Part shown: positions 49,441 to 62,840 of the stretch, piece after piece
Position numbering within the stretch: position 1 is the stretch's first letter
Layout: every line of letters begins with the position of its first letter
DNA from: Otis tarda
Taxonomy: Eukaryota; Chordata; Aves; Otidiformes; Otididae
Direction: 5' to 3'
Length of the DNA stretch: 64,000 bases
Assembly (NCBI GenBank): GCA_026413225.1
Contig: CM048552.1
Span: forward strand, 81,941,001-82,005,000
Made by a program: the position numbers and the translations under genes
The notes under the pieces: generated by a model
Told to the model about the DNA's origin: nothing
The model's database searches: none
What the model saw: only the letters and a program-made list of their open reading frames with translations

Positions 49441-52400
49441 AATATTTGCCAAATATTTTCTTATAGACAGATTCTTACTCAAGAGAACTTAGTGTTTGGT
49501 AGGTGGCCATTTTACCAGCCTTCAAAAAGTCTTCTGAACTGAAAGGCACAAATTTTTGCCTTATACTGTAACAAAGCACAGAACAAAATACTTGGCTGCT
49601 GCTCCTGATAGGAGCAGTACACATTCATTGTCAAAGCCATTTGCTCCTTGATTTGGATGAAAACTTCTGTCCTCGTTGCATATGTGTATATAAAAGGACA
49701 TTTCTCTACATTAGAATACAGCTAATGTGGAAATAAAGCTCATGCGATGCAGAGGACATACTTTTTTTTTGTGGCACTCTGCTGTGGGCCATCCATGAGC
49801 ATACTTTGGAAAGGATTAGTCCTTAGCTTTGTTTGGATATCTGAACTGGATGTGAGTTAGCTACTGAGGTAGGGCAAAATTCTCATCTCAATTCTACTTT
49901 TTGTTTCCATACCAGCATAAATCATGAGTAATTCCTTGAGTAAGCCTTGTAAAGTAAGCCTTGTTTTATCCTAATGTAAATGCAACAAAATTCCAAGTTC
50001 TTGGTGTAAATATACAAAAACTTGTAAAAATTCCTTTCCTTGACTTACATCTTACTCTGCCTTTGAAGAACACATTTTTTTTCCTCTTCATTCACTACAA
50101 TCATTCTGTTTCCTTTTATTATGAAAATATAGAAGGGCTAGTATGTCCACATTTGAGAAAACTTACCATCCTACTTTCAAAGTGAAACAGCATTGTAGGT
50201 TGCTAACACGAAACTATTGACTTGTGTATGGGTGGAATGCTTTCAAACCTTGTAAAACTGTGCCAGCGTGCCTTACTTAAGAAATTTTCAGAGGGATGCT
50301 AGAAAGAAACCCTCCTCATCGTATTCTTAAGGTCTGAACCAAAAATCGCTGAATCCAGCTGTAGATGCAGTAGGTATTGTCACAGGTGCTTATATGTGTT
50401 TGCAGAGCCATTGGAGAACAATTCTTTGGCCATGTTAAAAAAGGAAGGAGCATGTCCACGTCCTATGTTATTCTAGCTTGATAAACTCACATATAAATTT
50501 ATCATCATGCTTCCAAGCACTGTCACTGCTTCTCCGTAGACTGTTTCACTTTTTGGCACATTGGTGGACTGAGCGTGGGCACAGCAGTCTTAATTATTTT
50601 TCTTTTTCGGAACAGTTAAGCCACAAAACATTGTGCAGCTTTCTTCTTGGCAACTGGTTTTTTTTTCCATACTGCCAGGACATTGTTGAGCTCTTCTCAC
50701 TTTCTCTTGGCATGGATGCAAATAGCAACCCTTTGCTTTGTAGGTTATAGATCACATTTATCATTGGAAGGCTTAAAAATTCTAGAGGAAGCCTCATGAG
50801 CCATAAGCTTCAACTTCATTGACCCTGCTCAGCTGCTCTTTACCCTCATGCTTCTGGGACTTCAACAGTTTCTGTGTTAATTTGTGGCCTTTTGTCAAAA
50901 CAACAGACAGTTTAGAACAGCTCAGACTGTGGACTATTTATCATGTCAGCTTTGACCTATCTGGAGCACTGTACTAGCTATGCATGTTGCCCAACTCTAC
51001 AAATAAGGAAGCAGTAAGAAGACAGATAATCAGAATAAACCCTCTCTCTTATTGCTCCGTGTTGTTAGGATGTGTTCAGTGATGTTTTCCTTACTGTCAA
51101 ATGCAAGGTGTGTCACTTCCCAGGAGGAAACTTGAGAGCAATTTGAGTCTCTCCCTGTCCTGTGCCACTCCAAGGCCATTGCTGCTGTATGTTAACTCAC
51201 ACAGGAGTCTTGAAGAAAAGCTATAGGGCATCTGGTTATTTCTGTATTTTAATCAAGTATTTGCTCTCTCACATCATATTAAAAAACATTTTAAAAGCAA
51301 CAAACGTTGCTTTACCCTGCCAGCTTACAGGGTAGTCCCACAGTGTTTGGATTATATTTGCAACATAAATATTTACATTTATCATTTTATGAACTATACT
51401 GTATCATATAATATCATGTTTCCTTATATTTTATATTTTGTGCAAATGAGGTAATCTGTTGTCCCAAGGGGCTTAAAAACTATGCTGTGGTGTGCACATA
51501 GAGTTACTAAGCCGATGTATGTTGTTTAAAGACTGATTACTGCAAGCTCATTCTGGCTTGTGCAAGTTGTTTTTCTGAAACAAAAGAGAATTACACACCT
51601 AATTAAGTTATTGCCATTCAAGTCTCTCTGTTCATGGTTCCACATCACATCATTTGATACTTCACACAGTCTTTTGCTTATGATAGCCTTGCAAATGTCA
51701 GGTATAGGGTACGTAGTCCTTTCCCAGAAGATTCCTGAAACTTCCCTTGCTTCTGTGCTGGTTCTCCAAGTAATGGTATCCCCTTATACTGAAGATAATG
51801 TTATCTGTGTATCACCTTAAAGTGCTTTTCTTCTGTTTTCTCTTTTATGATTGCACATACCTATCCTAAAGGATAAGCAAGGTTAGTTAGACATGAGCAG
51901 ATACATAAGGCAACACCATTTTCATTACAAATAACTTACATCTGGGTTTCTAAGCTTGGGTAAAACTTTCCTACTGTGAGTGAGTTCAGAATCAATCTGA
52001 AAGTGCTTAGCCTTTATGAGGAGCAAGTCTTGTCCTTCTTTCATTAGATATGTTGTCTTGAAATTCCTTCTGTTCTTACTCCTGCCACAGTATGAACGTA
52101 TGTCTCACTGATTCAAATGCAATGTCATGCCCTGGTGCTCTCTTTAGAGCTGCTTTCTGTCCAGCATTTCTCCGTCTTATTCTCTGGCTTGTGAAATGTT
52201 TCTAACTGTGCTGCTTTTTATCTAAATTTAGTCTCGTTTTAGTGGTGGTAAGTTCTTGAGCTCTCTGAAGCTCTTAGTGTTTGGCAATATTTGTAATCAC
52301 TCACAACAGTACTTTGGAATGATCAGTGAGTTTCATCTATGTTTAGTTTACCTCTTGCAGTGTGATTCATGAAGATGTTGGGCTGAGTTGTAGCCATATT

Positions 52401-52810
52401 TATCAACATCTACAGTGAACTCTTCCTCGGAGCAGAAACTGTTTTTTCAAACCAGCTGTCCAGAGACTGTTAATTTCTCAAAAATATTTATTCTTTCTGA
52501 AAAGCCAGTCCTACGTGTGCAAGTAAACCTTCATTCTTTAACAGCAATTCAAGATTACTTGTCTTTTAAGATATCAGAGGATGTTGTTAGTATGTTCCCA
52601 TAGATGTCATTTCCACGACTCTAAGAAATTGAATCCAGAAGAACTACACAGAATGATAGCATATCTAGATACTCTTCTGAGGAGCCAAATCCTTGCCAAT
52701 GTTTTTTGCTAAACATTTGGTTGAAGTTCTGCTGCTCTTAATGGAAGTGAGGGATATTTCACTGACTTCATTTAAGAGCTACAAAAGCCACAATCTTCTC
52801 TAAGCAGAGA

Positions 52811-52884
52811 GAGTATGTATTATAATGATGTATTGTAAGTATGTATTATAATGATGTAAGTATGTAAGTATGTGTTATAATGAT
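52811..52884 (+). repeat. Short tandem repeat, about 24-29 bp, three copies
   Basis: Three imperfect copies of AGTATGTATTATAATGATG with intervening AAGTATGTAAG. Likely replication slippage in an AT-rich intron. Confidence 0.75.
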
Positions 52885-53077
52885 ACAGGACTGTCTTTAA
52901 CTCTCAGAATGGAGAACCCCAAACTGCCCAAATCACCCCCTTCATTTGGTGATACTGGCTTCAAGATGCTCAGGGGTTTCATCCATGTCTTTGACAGTAT
53001 TTTAACTTTCAAGGATTGTTAAGAAGCTGTAAAACACATTTGAAAATTATACTCTTTTTTCTCTCTCTCTTTTTCAG

Positions 53078-53212
53078 GAAGTATTTTGGAGAAAAGATAG
53101 GACTTTATTTTGCATGGCTGGGTTTATATACAGAATTCCTAATTCCATCTTCAGTAGTTGGGATTATTGTATTTCTTTATGGATGTATAACCATCGAGAG
53201 TGACATTCCTAG
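53078..53212 (+). CDS. ANO2: ANO2 exon H (transmembrane segment 1)
   Basis: A 135-bp exon completing Arg, then [20 protein letters not shown], then the hydrophobic [15 protein letters not shown] of transmembrane segment 1, and [10 protein letters not shown], ending two bases into a codon. [15 protein letters not shown] is nearly invariant in ANO1 and ANO2. ESDIP in the loop fits ANO2. The acceptor is a strong CT-rich tract (TCTCTCTCTTTTTCAG) and the donor GTAAGT. Confidence 0.97.
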
Positions 53213-55483
53213 GTAAGTTTCTCTGTGATCAATAATTTGTTACTTGAAAATTATAGGACTGTGCTTTTTGTTCATAATCCTCAGTGAGAATAATTGCCTT
53301 TAATGTGTCCGAGGAGCAGAGATGTGTTGATAACAACTCTGTGAGTATTGAAATACATATGCATTGAGTACATAAGACATTTGAATGACATACATTTATT
53401 TGACTGTTCAGTAGTGCAGCTTCTGAAGCAGAAATGTTCAGTGACTCTACTGCATTATTGTAAGTTCTTTTTTATGACATTCATTTACTTTTTATGACTG
53501 CACATATCTCCACGCTTACCCTGAAAGACATTGTGCAGAACTCAATGGAGTTAATGCAAATATACTGTCCAGTATTTTGAATTACTTTGTTCTTAGGAAA
53601 ATCAGGCTAAGATGAACAATAGTTAGCAGATTTAGTACATTTGTTATCCACAGTATTCTCCTTCTTGAAATTTAAAAAAAATAGAGTTTTGTACTGCATG
53701 TCCTGAGGGTGTTATACTAAACAAAAACTGCCACATTGTTAGAATGATGTTCATGTTTGCTTCTTGGTGAGAAAACGGCACTTCCTCTGTGTTATCTGTG
53801 TCTGACTTCTGGTGGAGACAGGATACTGGATCAGTAGTACTGCTAGTCACACTCCATGTGGCAGTTCCTGCATTTTCTCAAGTGAATTGGCGGCATTTAA
53901 AGTGGATCATTGCAGTGGGACATCATTACTGATAGGTAAATGATGGATAACAACACATCTGAGTCAGGGTTTGTTTTCTTAGCCTGATTTAAATTAATTG
54001 TTTTTGTCTGTGGAAAACCTTGTGCTAACATTTAAATTTAAGTGAGATTTATGGCGAAGATGTATCTACAGCACCCTCTACTGTCTTTTGAAATAGAAGA
54101 GAGTATTACTTCAGTGATGTGATAGCTGGTAACAGCTGTATGCCTTTCAAATAATATATTATTCTAATAAGCATATTGATACTACAGTTTGAAAAGCTCT
54201 TTTTTTTTTTTCATTTGAACTCATAGAAATAATACTGTTTCATGATGGTCAGTACAAGAACAATCATAATCAAAATAAGCCAGCTATCAGTGAAGCAATG
54301 TTGCAGGTCTTTCCTTAGCTCACAGTCCTGGCAAGGACACTTGAGCTTTGCACTACTCACTTCACCTGAGTAAGACTGTGCAGATATGAAGGTCTTTCAT
54401 ATAAACCTTATTAAAAAACTGAATGTGTACTCGGAAGTGTCAACTAGGGTTTAGCTTAATAAAGAGATAGTGATAATGATTTTTAAAAGATTTTTAGAAA
54501 CTGGGTAAATACATAGCAAATAAGACAAAGAATTAAAATAACAACTTTAAAGTCAAGATTTTAAAATCTGTAAGAAAGTCTCTTATCTCTTGTTTTCCAC
54601 AGGACAACTGAACAAATGCTGTACTCTGAGGGAAAAAAAATACAACTTAACATCTGAATATATGAAGCATAAATTGAGACTTTCTAGTTTTTATAAGATT
54701 TACTTATGTGGAGGGGAGGAGGGGCCTTTTTTTTTTCTTTTTGGAAATTAGATTAGCACTCTGTACTAGAAAAATAAAGAGCTATGGAGATCAAGAATAC
54801 TATATACATATTCAGCTGACAAACTTGAGAACCGTGAAATGTGAAGTTATCTGATTTCCTGAAACCACTGTGCGCACAAAATCTGAACACCCTTAAAACA
54901 TATCAGCATGGGTGCCTAAAATAACTGCTCACACTTGAGGAACTTAGCCAAAACCTGATGGCAGATGGTGGTACAAATCAGGACTGCTGTTAAAGCTGTA
55001 TGCTGGGAAAACAACCATTGCTTTTATAATTACCTCACAAAATAAAATGCAGGGTAGAGGTGAATCTCAAAGTAAATGTTGTGAGATATAACGTTCTTGC
55101 TAAGAACAAGACTTTTGGCTAGAGTATGTCTCTTGAATTCAGTGTACATGTGTCGGTTTATACCAGAACCTAGGATATCTTGCAAATGATGTTGCAGATT
55201 TATTCTGTCTGTGACACAGACCAACCAAAATGCCTGGGTGCTCATTCTGGCTTTGTGCATTGTGTTGCATTGTTTTTCTATTGGTAGGGTACCTGTAAGT
55301 ATTTTAATATTCCAGTGCATGGCAATGTGCCTTGAAGAAATACACATCTGTTCTCTGGAAGTGCAAGCCACATGTGTTGTAAATAGCTTGTAATGGCTGT
55401 TATGTGCTGCTTGATATCACTACTGTACATCCTCCTTTTCTGTGTCATAATAGTCTAAGAATTTGTGCACTTGTCATTCACAG
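53213..55483. other. ANO2 intron between exons H and I
   Basis: 2.3 kb of AT-rich sequence with no recognised transposon or RNA gene. Short poly(T) runs near 54,200 and 54,728. Confidence 0.88.
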
Positions 55484-55644
55484 TAAAGAAATGTGCGACC
55501 AACGCAATGCCTTCACCATGTGCCCCCTGTGTGACAAGTTCTGTGATTACTGGAACCTCAGCTCTGCTTGTGCTACCGCTCGAGCTAGCCACTTATTTGA
55601 CAACCCTGCCACAGTCTTTTTCTCCATCTTTATGGCTGTCTGGG
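55484..55644 (+). CDS. ANO2: ANO2 exon I (extracellular cysteine loop, start of TM2)
   Basis: A 161-bp exon: completes Ser, then [40 protein letters not shown] and [13 protein letters not shown], ending one base into an Ala codon. The five cysteines (MC, CPLC, FC, AC) are those of the first extracellular loop, known to form disulfides in anoctamins. [12 protein letters not shown] begins transmembrane segment 2. DYWNLSSAC identifies ANO2, since ANO1 has SYWKMSSAC as I remember it. The acceptor is TCATTCACAG and the donor GTGAGT. Confidence 0.97.
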
Positions 55645-58600
55645 GTGAGTATTGCTTTGCATGTTAACAGTGTTGTTTTATCTTTGGACTCCAGAAGTGA
55701 AAGCTGTGATGCACAGTAGTAGGATGTATAGTAGCCTTACATATAGTAAAGTACTATTAGATTGAATGTGATACCTCTGGCTTTATGAAGCCGACAAGCC
55801 TCAAAAGGCCAGTGAGGGGCTGTCTGTGCTGAGGCTGGTGAAAGCAATGTTACAAGGCTTTCTACTGTCTACAGCAAGCTTTGGAATAAATTGAGAGGAC
55901 TTGGGTAGCTCAGGGAAGAAAATGATATCCTTTCTTCCTCTACTGCCTTGTTCAATGGCACTTCTAATCTTTGCCATGTTTTTCTTAGTTTTTCTTCATT
56001 TTCTATCAACAAGTCCCTTTAACACCTTCTACATTTGGGGGTATTTTGGGATTGATATGGTGCAGGTAGCTGAGAGGGTTTAATTTAAGCACAGAGTGCA
56101 CTTCCACGTGGGAAAACTTAGCCACATAATTTTATCAAAACTTTGAGATTCCAAGAACAATGGGAGTATTATAATTTTAATTATAATATGTTCTAAAGTA
56201 TTCCATTTAAACAAGCTTAGTTTTCTTGAATGGCAAATGTAACCTGTCTCACTGAGTATATCAAAACACTTCATGAACACTAATAAATGCATTGTAGTAT
56301 TATTTTTACTGTTTCTGGCCTCACCTCTGCCCCGAAAAGTGTGTGTACTGTGCTTGCATGTATTCTTGCTGGTGTTATGCCCTCATTCACTCCAGATCTT
56401 GTTTACTGCAAGTTAAAGGTGTTATTGCTACTGTAAAATTATTTCCATATTGTTCACAAAATGAAATTTTCCTTCTTAATACTAAGTTGAGCAAATATAT
56501 TATTGTATTATAGCCATCCCTAAGCAATCAGTGTGTTATACTTTGCAACCCTATTAAAATTTTATAGCCTGTTTTGGAAATGACTGATAGGTAGCTTGAT
56601 ATTGGGTATGGATAGCAGACGATTTTTAAGGAACTTGCAGACAGAATAGATCATGAATGTAAGAAGTTTTTGTTTACCAGTTCTTGGAAACCCTTCAGCA
56701 GAAGTTAGAGACTATGTACGCACTATGACTGAGAGAAATGGCAAAAGATGATGAATTTGTAGACTCTCACATTGACCTATTTTCCTACTTCAGATTGCTA
56801 CCAGTTACAAAGTAGACTGATAGATAAAGTGTCACAGTTTACCTGCTGCCATGAAGCATGCAATACACTGCCTTGGCCAAGTTTCAGTGTAGCTGTTTGG
56901 ACGGCATGTGTATGAATGACAATCCACTTACTCTTTCATAGGTAAATAGTATTTTCCTGACCGAGAATCTGTACTGTAAACTTCCATTCATGCAAAGGAT
57001 CATTTCCATGTAGCCTCATCCAAAACAATTATATTTTAGTATCACCAGTGCAATATGCAAAGCAAAATGTTGGTATATCCTTGCACTAAGACCAGTTAGT
57101 AGAATCTGTAAAGGAACAGAGAGGAACAAGAAGTTCCGTATGAATTTCTTTTTTAAAAAAAAAGAATAACAAAATTCTTTCTGAGCTATAGCCCCCCTCC
57201 AAAATAAGTTTCCCACAGATTGGAAAAATCTGTTGTTAGGGCCATGATAACTGAGCTTGTCTGTGCAAGAAAATACAGCCATTATATACAAAGAACAGCA
57301 AAGTGAAATAAGGTATCCTTTACTAACTCTGGCCAGCTTGCCTATTAAGTATTAGATTACACCAAATTGTGATGCCTTAATATTAGGAGACTGTACTGGT
57401 TATATCTAGAGCTCATTCTGCTGAATAACAGATCTCATTCACACACCTAATCAGCTTGCCTCACAGTATCTTGAGTAAATGTTGCCTGTATGCTTGTTCA
57501 TAGGATATAATATAATGATGTGGAAACTGGCATGTCTTCTAAATTACAATTGTATACTTGAAAGACCAAAGTATGGTAATTTGAGCTGGTTTCATTTCAT
57601 GATGGTGTTGGGCACAAGTCGTCTTTCGTCCTGCTTGCCTTCTCCCATTCTGTAAAAGGCAGATGACTTATTATGGTTAATATCTTGAAAGGAATGCTTT
57701 TACTAGCTGATCTTGATGTCTCATGAAGTATATTTGTTATTCCAGCAGTGCTATTTGCAAATGACCATATTAACAAAATAGGAAAAGTGTCTGGCTAATT
57801 GTGCTTACTATCACTGGTGTTCTGTGATCCTGAATTTCAGCTGTTAGATGGATTTATTAGAATGACAGTTGAATATAATGGAATTGTTTTTCTGCTAGCA
57901 TAAGTCAGTGCAATTTTGCTGATTTCAGAACAGCTACTGCATCTAGACAAATAAGTTCTTACAGAGCTAAATGTAGAACTAACTTTTTGAATAACGGGGA
58001 AAAATAGAATGAGTAAGAGAACCATACAAAATAATGAAATGTTTTTGTATTTAGGATATCTAAAAATCCTTGAGTTTTCAAAAATACTAAATATAGCTTT
58101 TATATGTCCTCTCCTCTGTAAGGAAGGAGCAGAGATAGCACCTGAATTGATTAATGTCTGGATTTACTTTCAGTGTACTGCCAGTCTTGTGTTTAAATTG
58201 TATTTATTTCTTACATTATAGGAAGATACCTGTGCAAAAAATATTTGCAGCTAACTCTTGGAATAGATTCTATCTTGTAAGAGTCAGGTTATTTTAATAG
58301 TAGTCTAACTTTTCCCAGTGTTATCTTACAGTTCACGCCAAGTGTAGATGCAGTCAAAGGAAGCTGGATCTAATTCTCCACTGTTGTGTGTCTTGTGGAG
58401 CTATCTACGAATGTTTGAAGTGATATAAATACTGCTGTGATGTAACAATGTTTTTACAGTCCCCTTTTCACCAACTGAAAAGGTGAAGTGAACCATAAGA
58501 AAATGGAAAACAGTGCCCACAGTTGTTTATAGGTATAGCTTTTATTGGTGTAGTGGATGTTTTTGGTTGGTATATACTGGTTTGGTATTGATATAGTAAT

Positions 58601-59402
58601 CTGAAAGTAGGTGTCCACAACTCAAGATTAAGAAGTGCTATTTCTAACAAATCTCTAAGTCCATAAATCATGAGCAGCTAGGCAATCTAAAGGAAACAGC
58701 CATTACAAGAGGAAGGTCAGGAGACTGTAAATATGAGACAACAGTACAACATCTGTTCCTTAATGAAAAAGGAAAATCAGGAGACTGAGCTACTGGCCAG
58801 TTCTTTAGGGCAAAATCACCATGTCTATGCAGGACAAAAACATTCACGTATACCACTGTGATATATTTCAAAAGAACATTATTTTCTGCATTTTCCTGAG
58901 GATCTTACTTTACATACAGGTATTAATGATTTATTTCAGTAGCAGGCTACACCTACCTTCTTCACATATTTCTGACTGATTAGAAACACTGAAACAGCAA
59001 AATCTGTTTGACCAGTTAGAGTGTTACAGATTAATATTTAGACCTAGATTTTGTTTCATTATAAGCTTTGTACTCATTAATTATAGAATGACTCATTATA
59101 AATTAAGAAAGATTGTGTTCTTGGGGTGGTTATCAGCAGATATGGGTTCAGTTCCAGTCTCAGATGAGAACTTACCAGTGTCTTTGGGCAATTCACGTTG
59201 TGTCTTTCAGTACTTTATTTGTAAAAAGATAGTAATTATTGTTTTGATGCTTTGCTTGTGTTCTTTCTTTAAAAATTGTGCCTGGAGCTGTTTCTTAGTG
59301 CTCATTTATAAGGGACCTAGTATAATGGGATTCAAATAGCAGTTGGGACTTATATGTAACACATTCACCAGTGTATTTGATTTATAATTTTTTTTTTTTA
59401 AG
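55645..59402. other. ANO2 intron between exons I and J
   Basis: 3.8 kb, AT-rich, no recognised repeat or gene. It ends with a T10-A2-G acceptor (TTTTTTTTTTAAG). Confidence 0.88.
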
Positions 59403-59485
59403 CTACTATGTTCCTTGAGCAATGGAAGCGTTTACAGATGAGATTGAGTTACTTCTGGGATCTAACTGGACTGGAGGAAGAAGAA
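59403..59485 (+). CDS. ANO2: ANO2 exon J (end of TM2, acidic EEEE loop)
   Basis: An 83-bp exon: completes Ala, then [20 protein letters not shown] and TGLEEEE, ending in phase 0. It finishes TM2 and begins the first intracellular loop. In ANO1 the equivalent acidic EEEE stretch affects calcium and voltage dependence; I infer the same role for ANO2. LQMRL.YFWDLTG matches ANO2 rather than ANO1 (KQMRLNYRWDLTG). The donor is GTAAGT. No further exon is found before the window ends. Confidence 0.97.
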
Positions 59486-60250
59486 GTAAGTTTCCTCTCC
59501 CTGTGCTAATTTACTGTATAAATTATTCTGTATCTGAAGATATGCATTGATATTTAGATTTCTCATGAGTGTTCTCCACCCCAATGCAGTTCATAACTAC
59601 GTTTTTATAAATTACTGTACCTGATACAGTTTTGAGTATCAATGTATCATTAAAGAAATCATCACTTATATCTTAATGGTAAACACTCTAATTTTAATAA
59701 TTAATATTGAAAAGGATTATAAGGTAACAGTAGATCATTCTTTGCTGAGAATGCCCATATACAGAGTGCCATTGCACAGAGTGGAGTAACAGAATGATAC
59801 AGAAGGAATACTTTGTCATATAGATGCTACCTCATTACATATAACAAAAATTTTCTGTGATGCTGATTTTAACATGTCAGAGTAACATAAATAACATTTG
59901 CATGCAGGGCCATACTGCATCTGTGATGCCTTAGGTACAACATTCTGAGCTCTAGGTACTCATGCACAGAGCTGTTGCAAACAATAGATGGGGCTGGTTT
60001 CTTGAGAACAATTTTTAAGTGCTTTGCAATCAACCCATGGAGCTTCAAGCTGTATCTAAGCTGATGGAAAAGTGAGACATACTGTTTATTAGTATTTACA
60101 GTGTCCCTAAATTTGTTTTTAGTTCTGTACTTAGGCATTGTTTCACATGTCATGGCCTGTGGTCTGTTCATATTACTGAATCTCAACAGAGGATTAATTT
60201 CTAACTCTGGCTAAAGAGAGTACAGTTACTAGCTGTGAATAACAGCAGCG
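59486..60250. other. ANO2 intron after exon J, left part
   Basis: 765 bp of AT-rich intron before a CR1 remnant. The reading frame at the exon J donor is phase 0. Nothing else recognised. Confidence 0.85.
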
Positions 60251-60920
60251 TAGAATCATAGAATAGTTTGGGTTGAAAGGGATCTTTAAAGGTAATTTAG
60301 TTAACTTCCCCCTGCCGTTAAGGAGAAGGGACATCTTCAACTAGATTAGGTTGCTCAGAGCCCCGTCCAACCTGACCTTGAATATTTCCATGGATGGGGA
60401 ATCTGTCACCTTTCTGGGCAACCTGTTCCAGTGTTCCACCACCCTCATTATAAAAAATTTCTTCCTTATATCTCATCTGAATCTACCTCCTTCTTTTATA
60501 AAACAATTACCCCTTGTCCTTTCACAACAGGCCCAGATAAAGAGTTTCTCCTCATCTTTCTTATAAGCCCCCTTTACAGCCTGTCCTCACAGGAGAGGTG
60601 CTCCAGCGCTCTTGCCAGTTTTGTGGCGCTCCTCGGGATCGCTTGAACTGGTCCATGTCCTTCTTATGTTGAGGGCTCTAGAGACAGAAACAGTACTCCA
60701 GGTGGGGTCTTACAAGAGCGGAATAGAGGGGCAGAATCACCTCCCTCAAACTGCTGGCCACACTTCTCTTGATGCAGATGAGGATGTGGTTGGCTTTCTG
60801 GATGAGAAGCAGCTAAAGTTGAGCTTCTCATCCACCAGCACAACCAAGTCCTTCTCCTCAGGACTCCTCTCAGTCCATTATCCACCTAAACTATATTTGT
60901 GCTTGGGATTGCTGAACACG
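60251..60920 (-). mobile_element. CR1 LINE fragment, antisense, with internal deletion
   Basis: The + strand starts TAGAATCATAGAATAG (a single tail octamer pair), followed by the CR1 3' UTR (GTTGAAAGGGATCTTTAAAGG) and the RT C-terminal part. It continues to GTGCTTGGGATTGCTGA at 60,899-60,915, equivalent to position 24,686-24,700 in the young CR1. About 85 bp are missing at 60,577 (between GCCCCCTTTACAG and CCTGTCCTCACAGG). Homology ends about 10 bp before the telomere-like array. Confidence 0.93.
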
Positions 60921-61951
60921 TTGCCGTAATCCTAACCCTAACTCTGACCCTAACCCTAACCTTAATGGATCTAACCCTAACACTAACCTTAACCCTAATG
61001 ACCCCAAGACTAACTCGAACTCTAACCCTAGTGACCCTAACCCTAAAACCTAACACTAACCCTAATGACCCTAACCCTAAACCCTGACCCTAACCCTAAA
61101 CCCAAGCCTAACCGTAATGACTCTAACCCTAATAACGCTAATCCTAACCCCAACCCCTAAAACTAAACCTAACTCTTATTCTAACCTTTACCCTAACCCA
61201 ACCCTAACCCTAACACTAACCCTAACCCTAATGACCCGAACTCAAACATTAACCCTAAACCTAACCATGGCCCTAACACTAATGACCCAAACCCTAACTC
61301 AAATGACCCTAACCCGAACCCTAACCGTAACCCTAACCATAATGACACTAACAGTAACAATAATGGCTCTAACCCTAACCCTAATCCTAAACCTAATAGC
61401 CCTAACCCTAACCCTGATGACCATAACCCTAATGACCCTAACCCTAATCAAACACTAACCCTAAGGCTAATGACATCAACCCTAACCCTAAAGGCTATAA
61501 CACTAGCAATAATGCCCCTAACCTTAAAGCTAACCATAACCCTAACTCTAAACCTAACCATAATGCTAACTGCTAAGACTAACCTTAACCGTAACCATAA
61601 CCCTAATGGCTCTAACCCTAAACCTAACCATAATGACCCTAAGTCTAACAATAAGACTAACCCTACTGACCCTAAATCTAACCCCTAACCCTAACCCTTA
61701 CCCAAATCCTAACCCCTAATCATAACCCTAAACATAATGACCCTAACTCTAACCATAATCCTAACCCTAATGACACTAACACTACACCCTAACCCTAATG
61801 TCACTAACCCTAATCCTAACCCTAACGCTAATGACCCCAACACTAACCCTAATGGCTCTAACACTAACAATAATGCCCCTAACCCTAAAGCTAACCCTAA
61901 CCCTAAAGCTAACCCTAACCCTAAACCACAGACTACTCTAACCCTAACCCT

Positions 61952-62022
61952 AACGCCTTACCCAAACCCTAACCCTAAGCCAAACCATAATGGCCCTAAC
62001 CCTAACCCCCACACTGCTTTAA
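61952..62022 (+). repeat. Composite higher-order block, copy 1
   Basis: The block runs CTTACCCAAACCCTAACC, a TAATGGCCCTAACCC link, and then ACACTGCTTTAACAC. The same order recurs at 62,776-62,840, so a compound unit of roughly 65-70 bp has been copied within the array. The CACACTGCT phrase is not telomeric. Confidence 0.7.
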
Positions 62023-62775
62023 CACTAACCCTAACCCCTAACTCTAAACCTAACACTAACACTAAGCCTAACCCTAACCCTAATGGCCCTAAACCTAACC
62101 CTAATGGCCTTAACCGTAACCCTAACCTTAACCGTAACCCTAACACCAAACCCTAACGCTAACCCTAACCCTAAACGTATCCCTAATGACCACTCACTGC
62201 TCAAACACTAACCCTAACCCTAATGGCCATAACCCTAACCCTAATCGCCTTAACCCTAACCATAACCCTAAAACTAAGGTCCCTAACCCTAACTCTAACC
62301 CTAACCCTAACCATAAACCTAAACCTAACCCTTACCCTAACCCTAATGACCCTAACCCTAACCATAACACTGACCCTAACCCTAATGGCTATAACCCTAA
62401 ACCTGACCATAACTCTAACCTTAACCCAAAACCTAACCCTAACCCTTATGGCCCTAACCCTAACTCTAACTTTAACCCTAATGTCATTAAACCTAAACCT
62501 AACCGCTTACCCAAACCCTAACCCTAAGCCTAACGGCCCTAACCCTAACACTAACCCTATCCCTAACCTTAACCCTAACCCAAATGGCCCTAAACCTAAT
62601 CCTGATCCTAACCCTAACCCTAAACCTGTTCCTAATGACGACACTCTGTTCAAAGCCTAACCCTAACCCTATCCAAAACCCTAACCCTATCCCTACCACT
62701 AACTCTAACCCTAACACTATTGGCCCTAACCCTAACCCACACACTGCTCTAACAGTAACACTAACCGTAACCCTA

Positions 62776-62840
62776 ACCACTTACCCAAACCCTAACCCTA
62801 ATCCTAATGGCCCTAACCCTAACCCACACACTGCTCTAAC
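62776..62840 (+). repeat. Composite higher-order block, copy 2
   Basis: Second copy of the block at 61,952: ACTTACCCAAACCCTAACC, then TAATGGCCCTAACCC, then CACACACTGCTCTAACCC. A partial copy of the left half only is at 62,505-62,560. Confidence 0.7.

Larger units (their letters stand above)
35714..53077. other. ANO2 large intron between exons G and H
   Basis: 17.4 kb, by far the longest complete intron here. It contains two CR1 remnants, an 85-bp tandem duplication, an ATT/ATA-rich stretch, a possible retroviral fragment and a small tandem repeat, all listed separately. The remainder is AT-rich with no exon I can support; open frames there are short and domain-free. It ends TCTCTCTTTTTCAG. 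Confidence 0.85.
17491..59485 (+). other. ANO2: ANO2 gene, internal part (ten exons)
   Basis: Ten exons flanked by AG and GT splice a continuous 299-codon reading frame with compatible phases at every junction. The product matches the anoctamin/TMEM16 family, ordered from the end of the cytosolic N-terminal domain to the loop after transmembrane segment 2. ANO2 is a homodimeric, plasma-membrane calcium-activated chloride channel, known from olfactory neurons and photoreceptor terminals. ANO2 is chosen over its closest paralogue ANO1 because of [28 protein letters not shown] and [13 protein letters not shown], all closer to ANO2 as I remember it. The gene is partial: N-terminal exons are not visible upstream and the pore-forming TM3-TM10 exons lie past the window. 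Paralogue assignment is from memory and was not searched. Confidence 0.9.

Noticed and set aside
55404..55719. Open frames of 84 and 87 codons as a separate small protein
   Set aside because: The 87-codon frame is ANO2 exon I read through its flanking introns, and the other is the same exon in the wrong frame.
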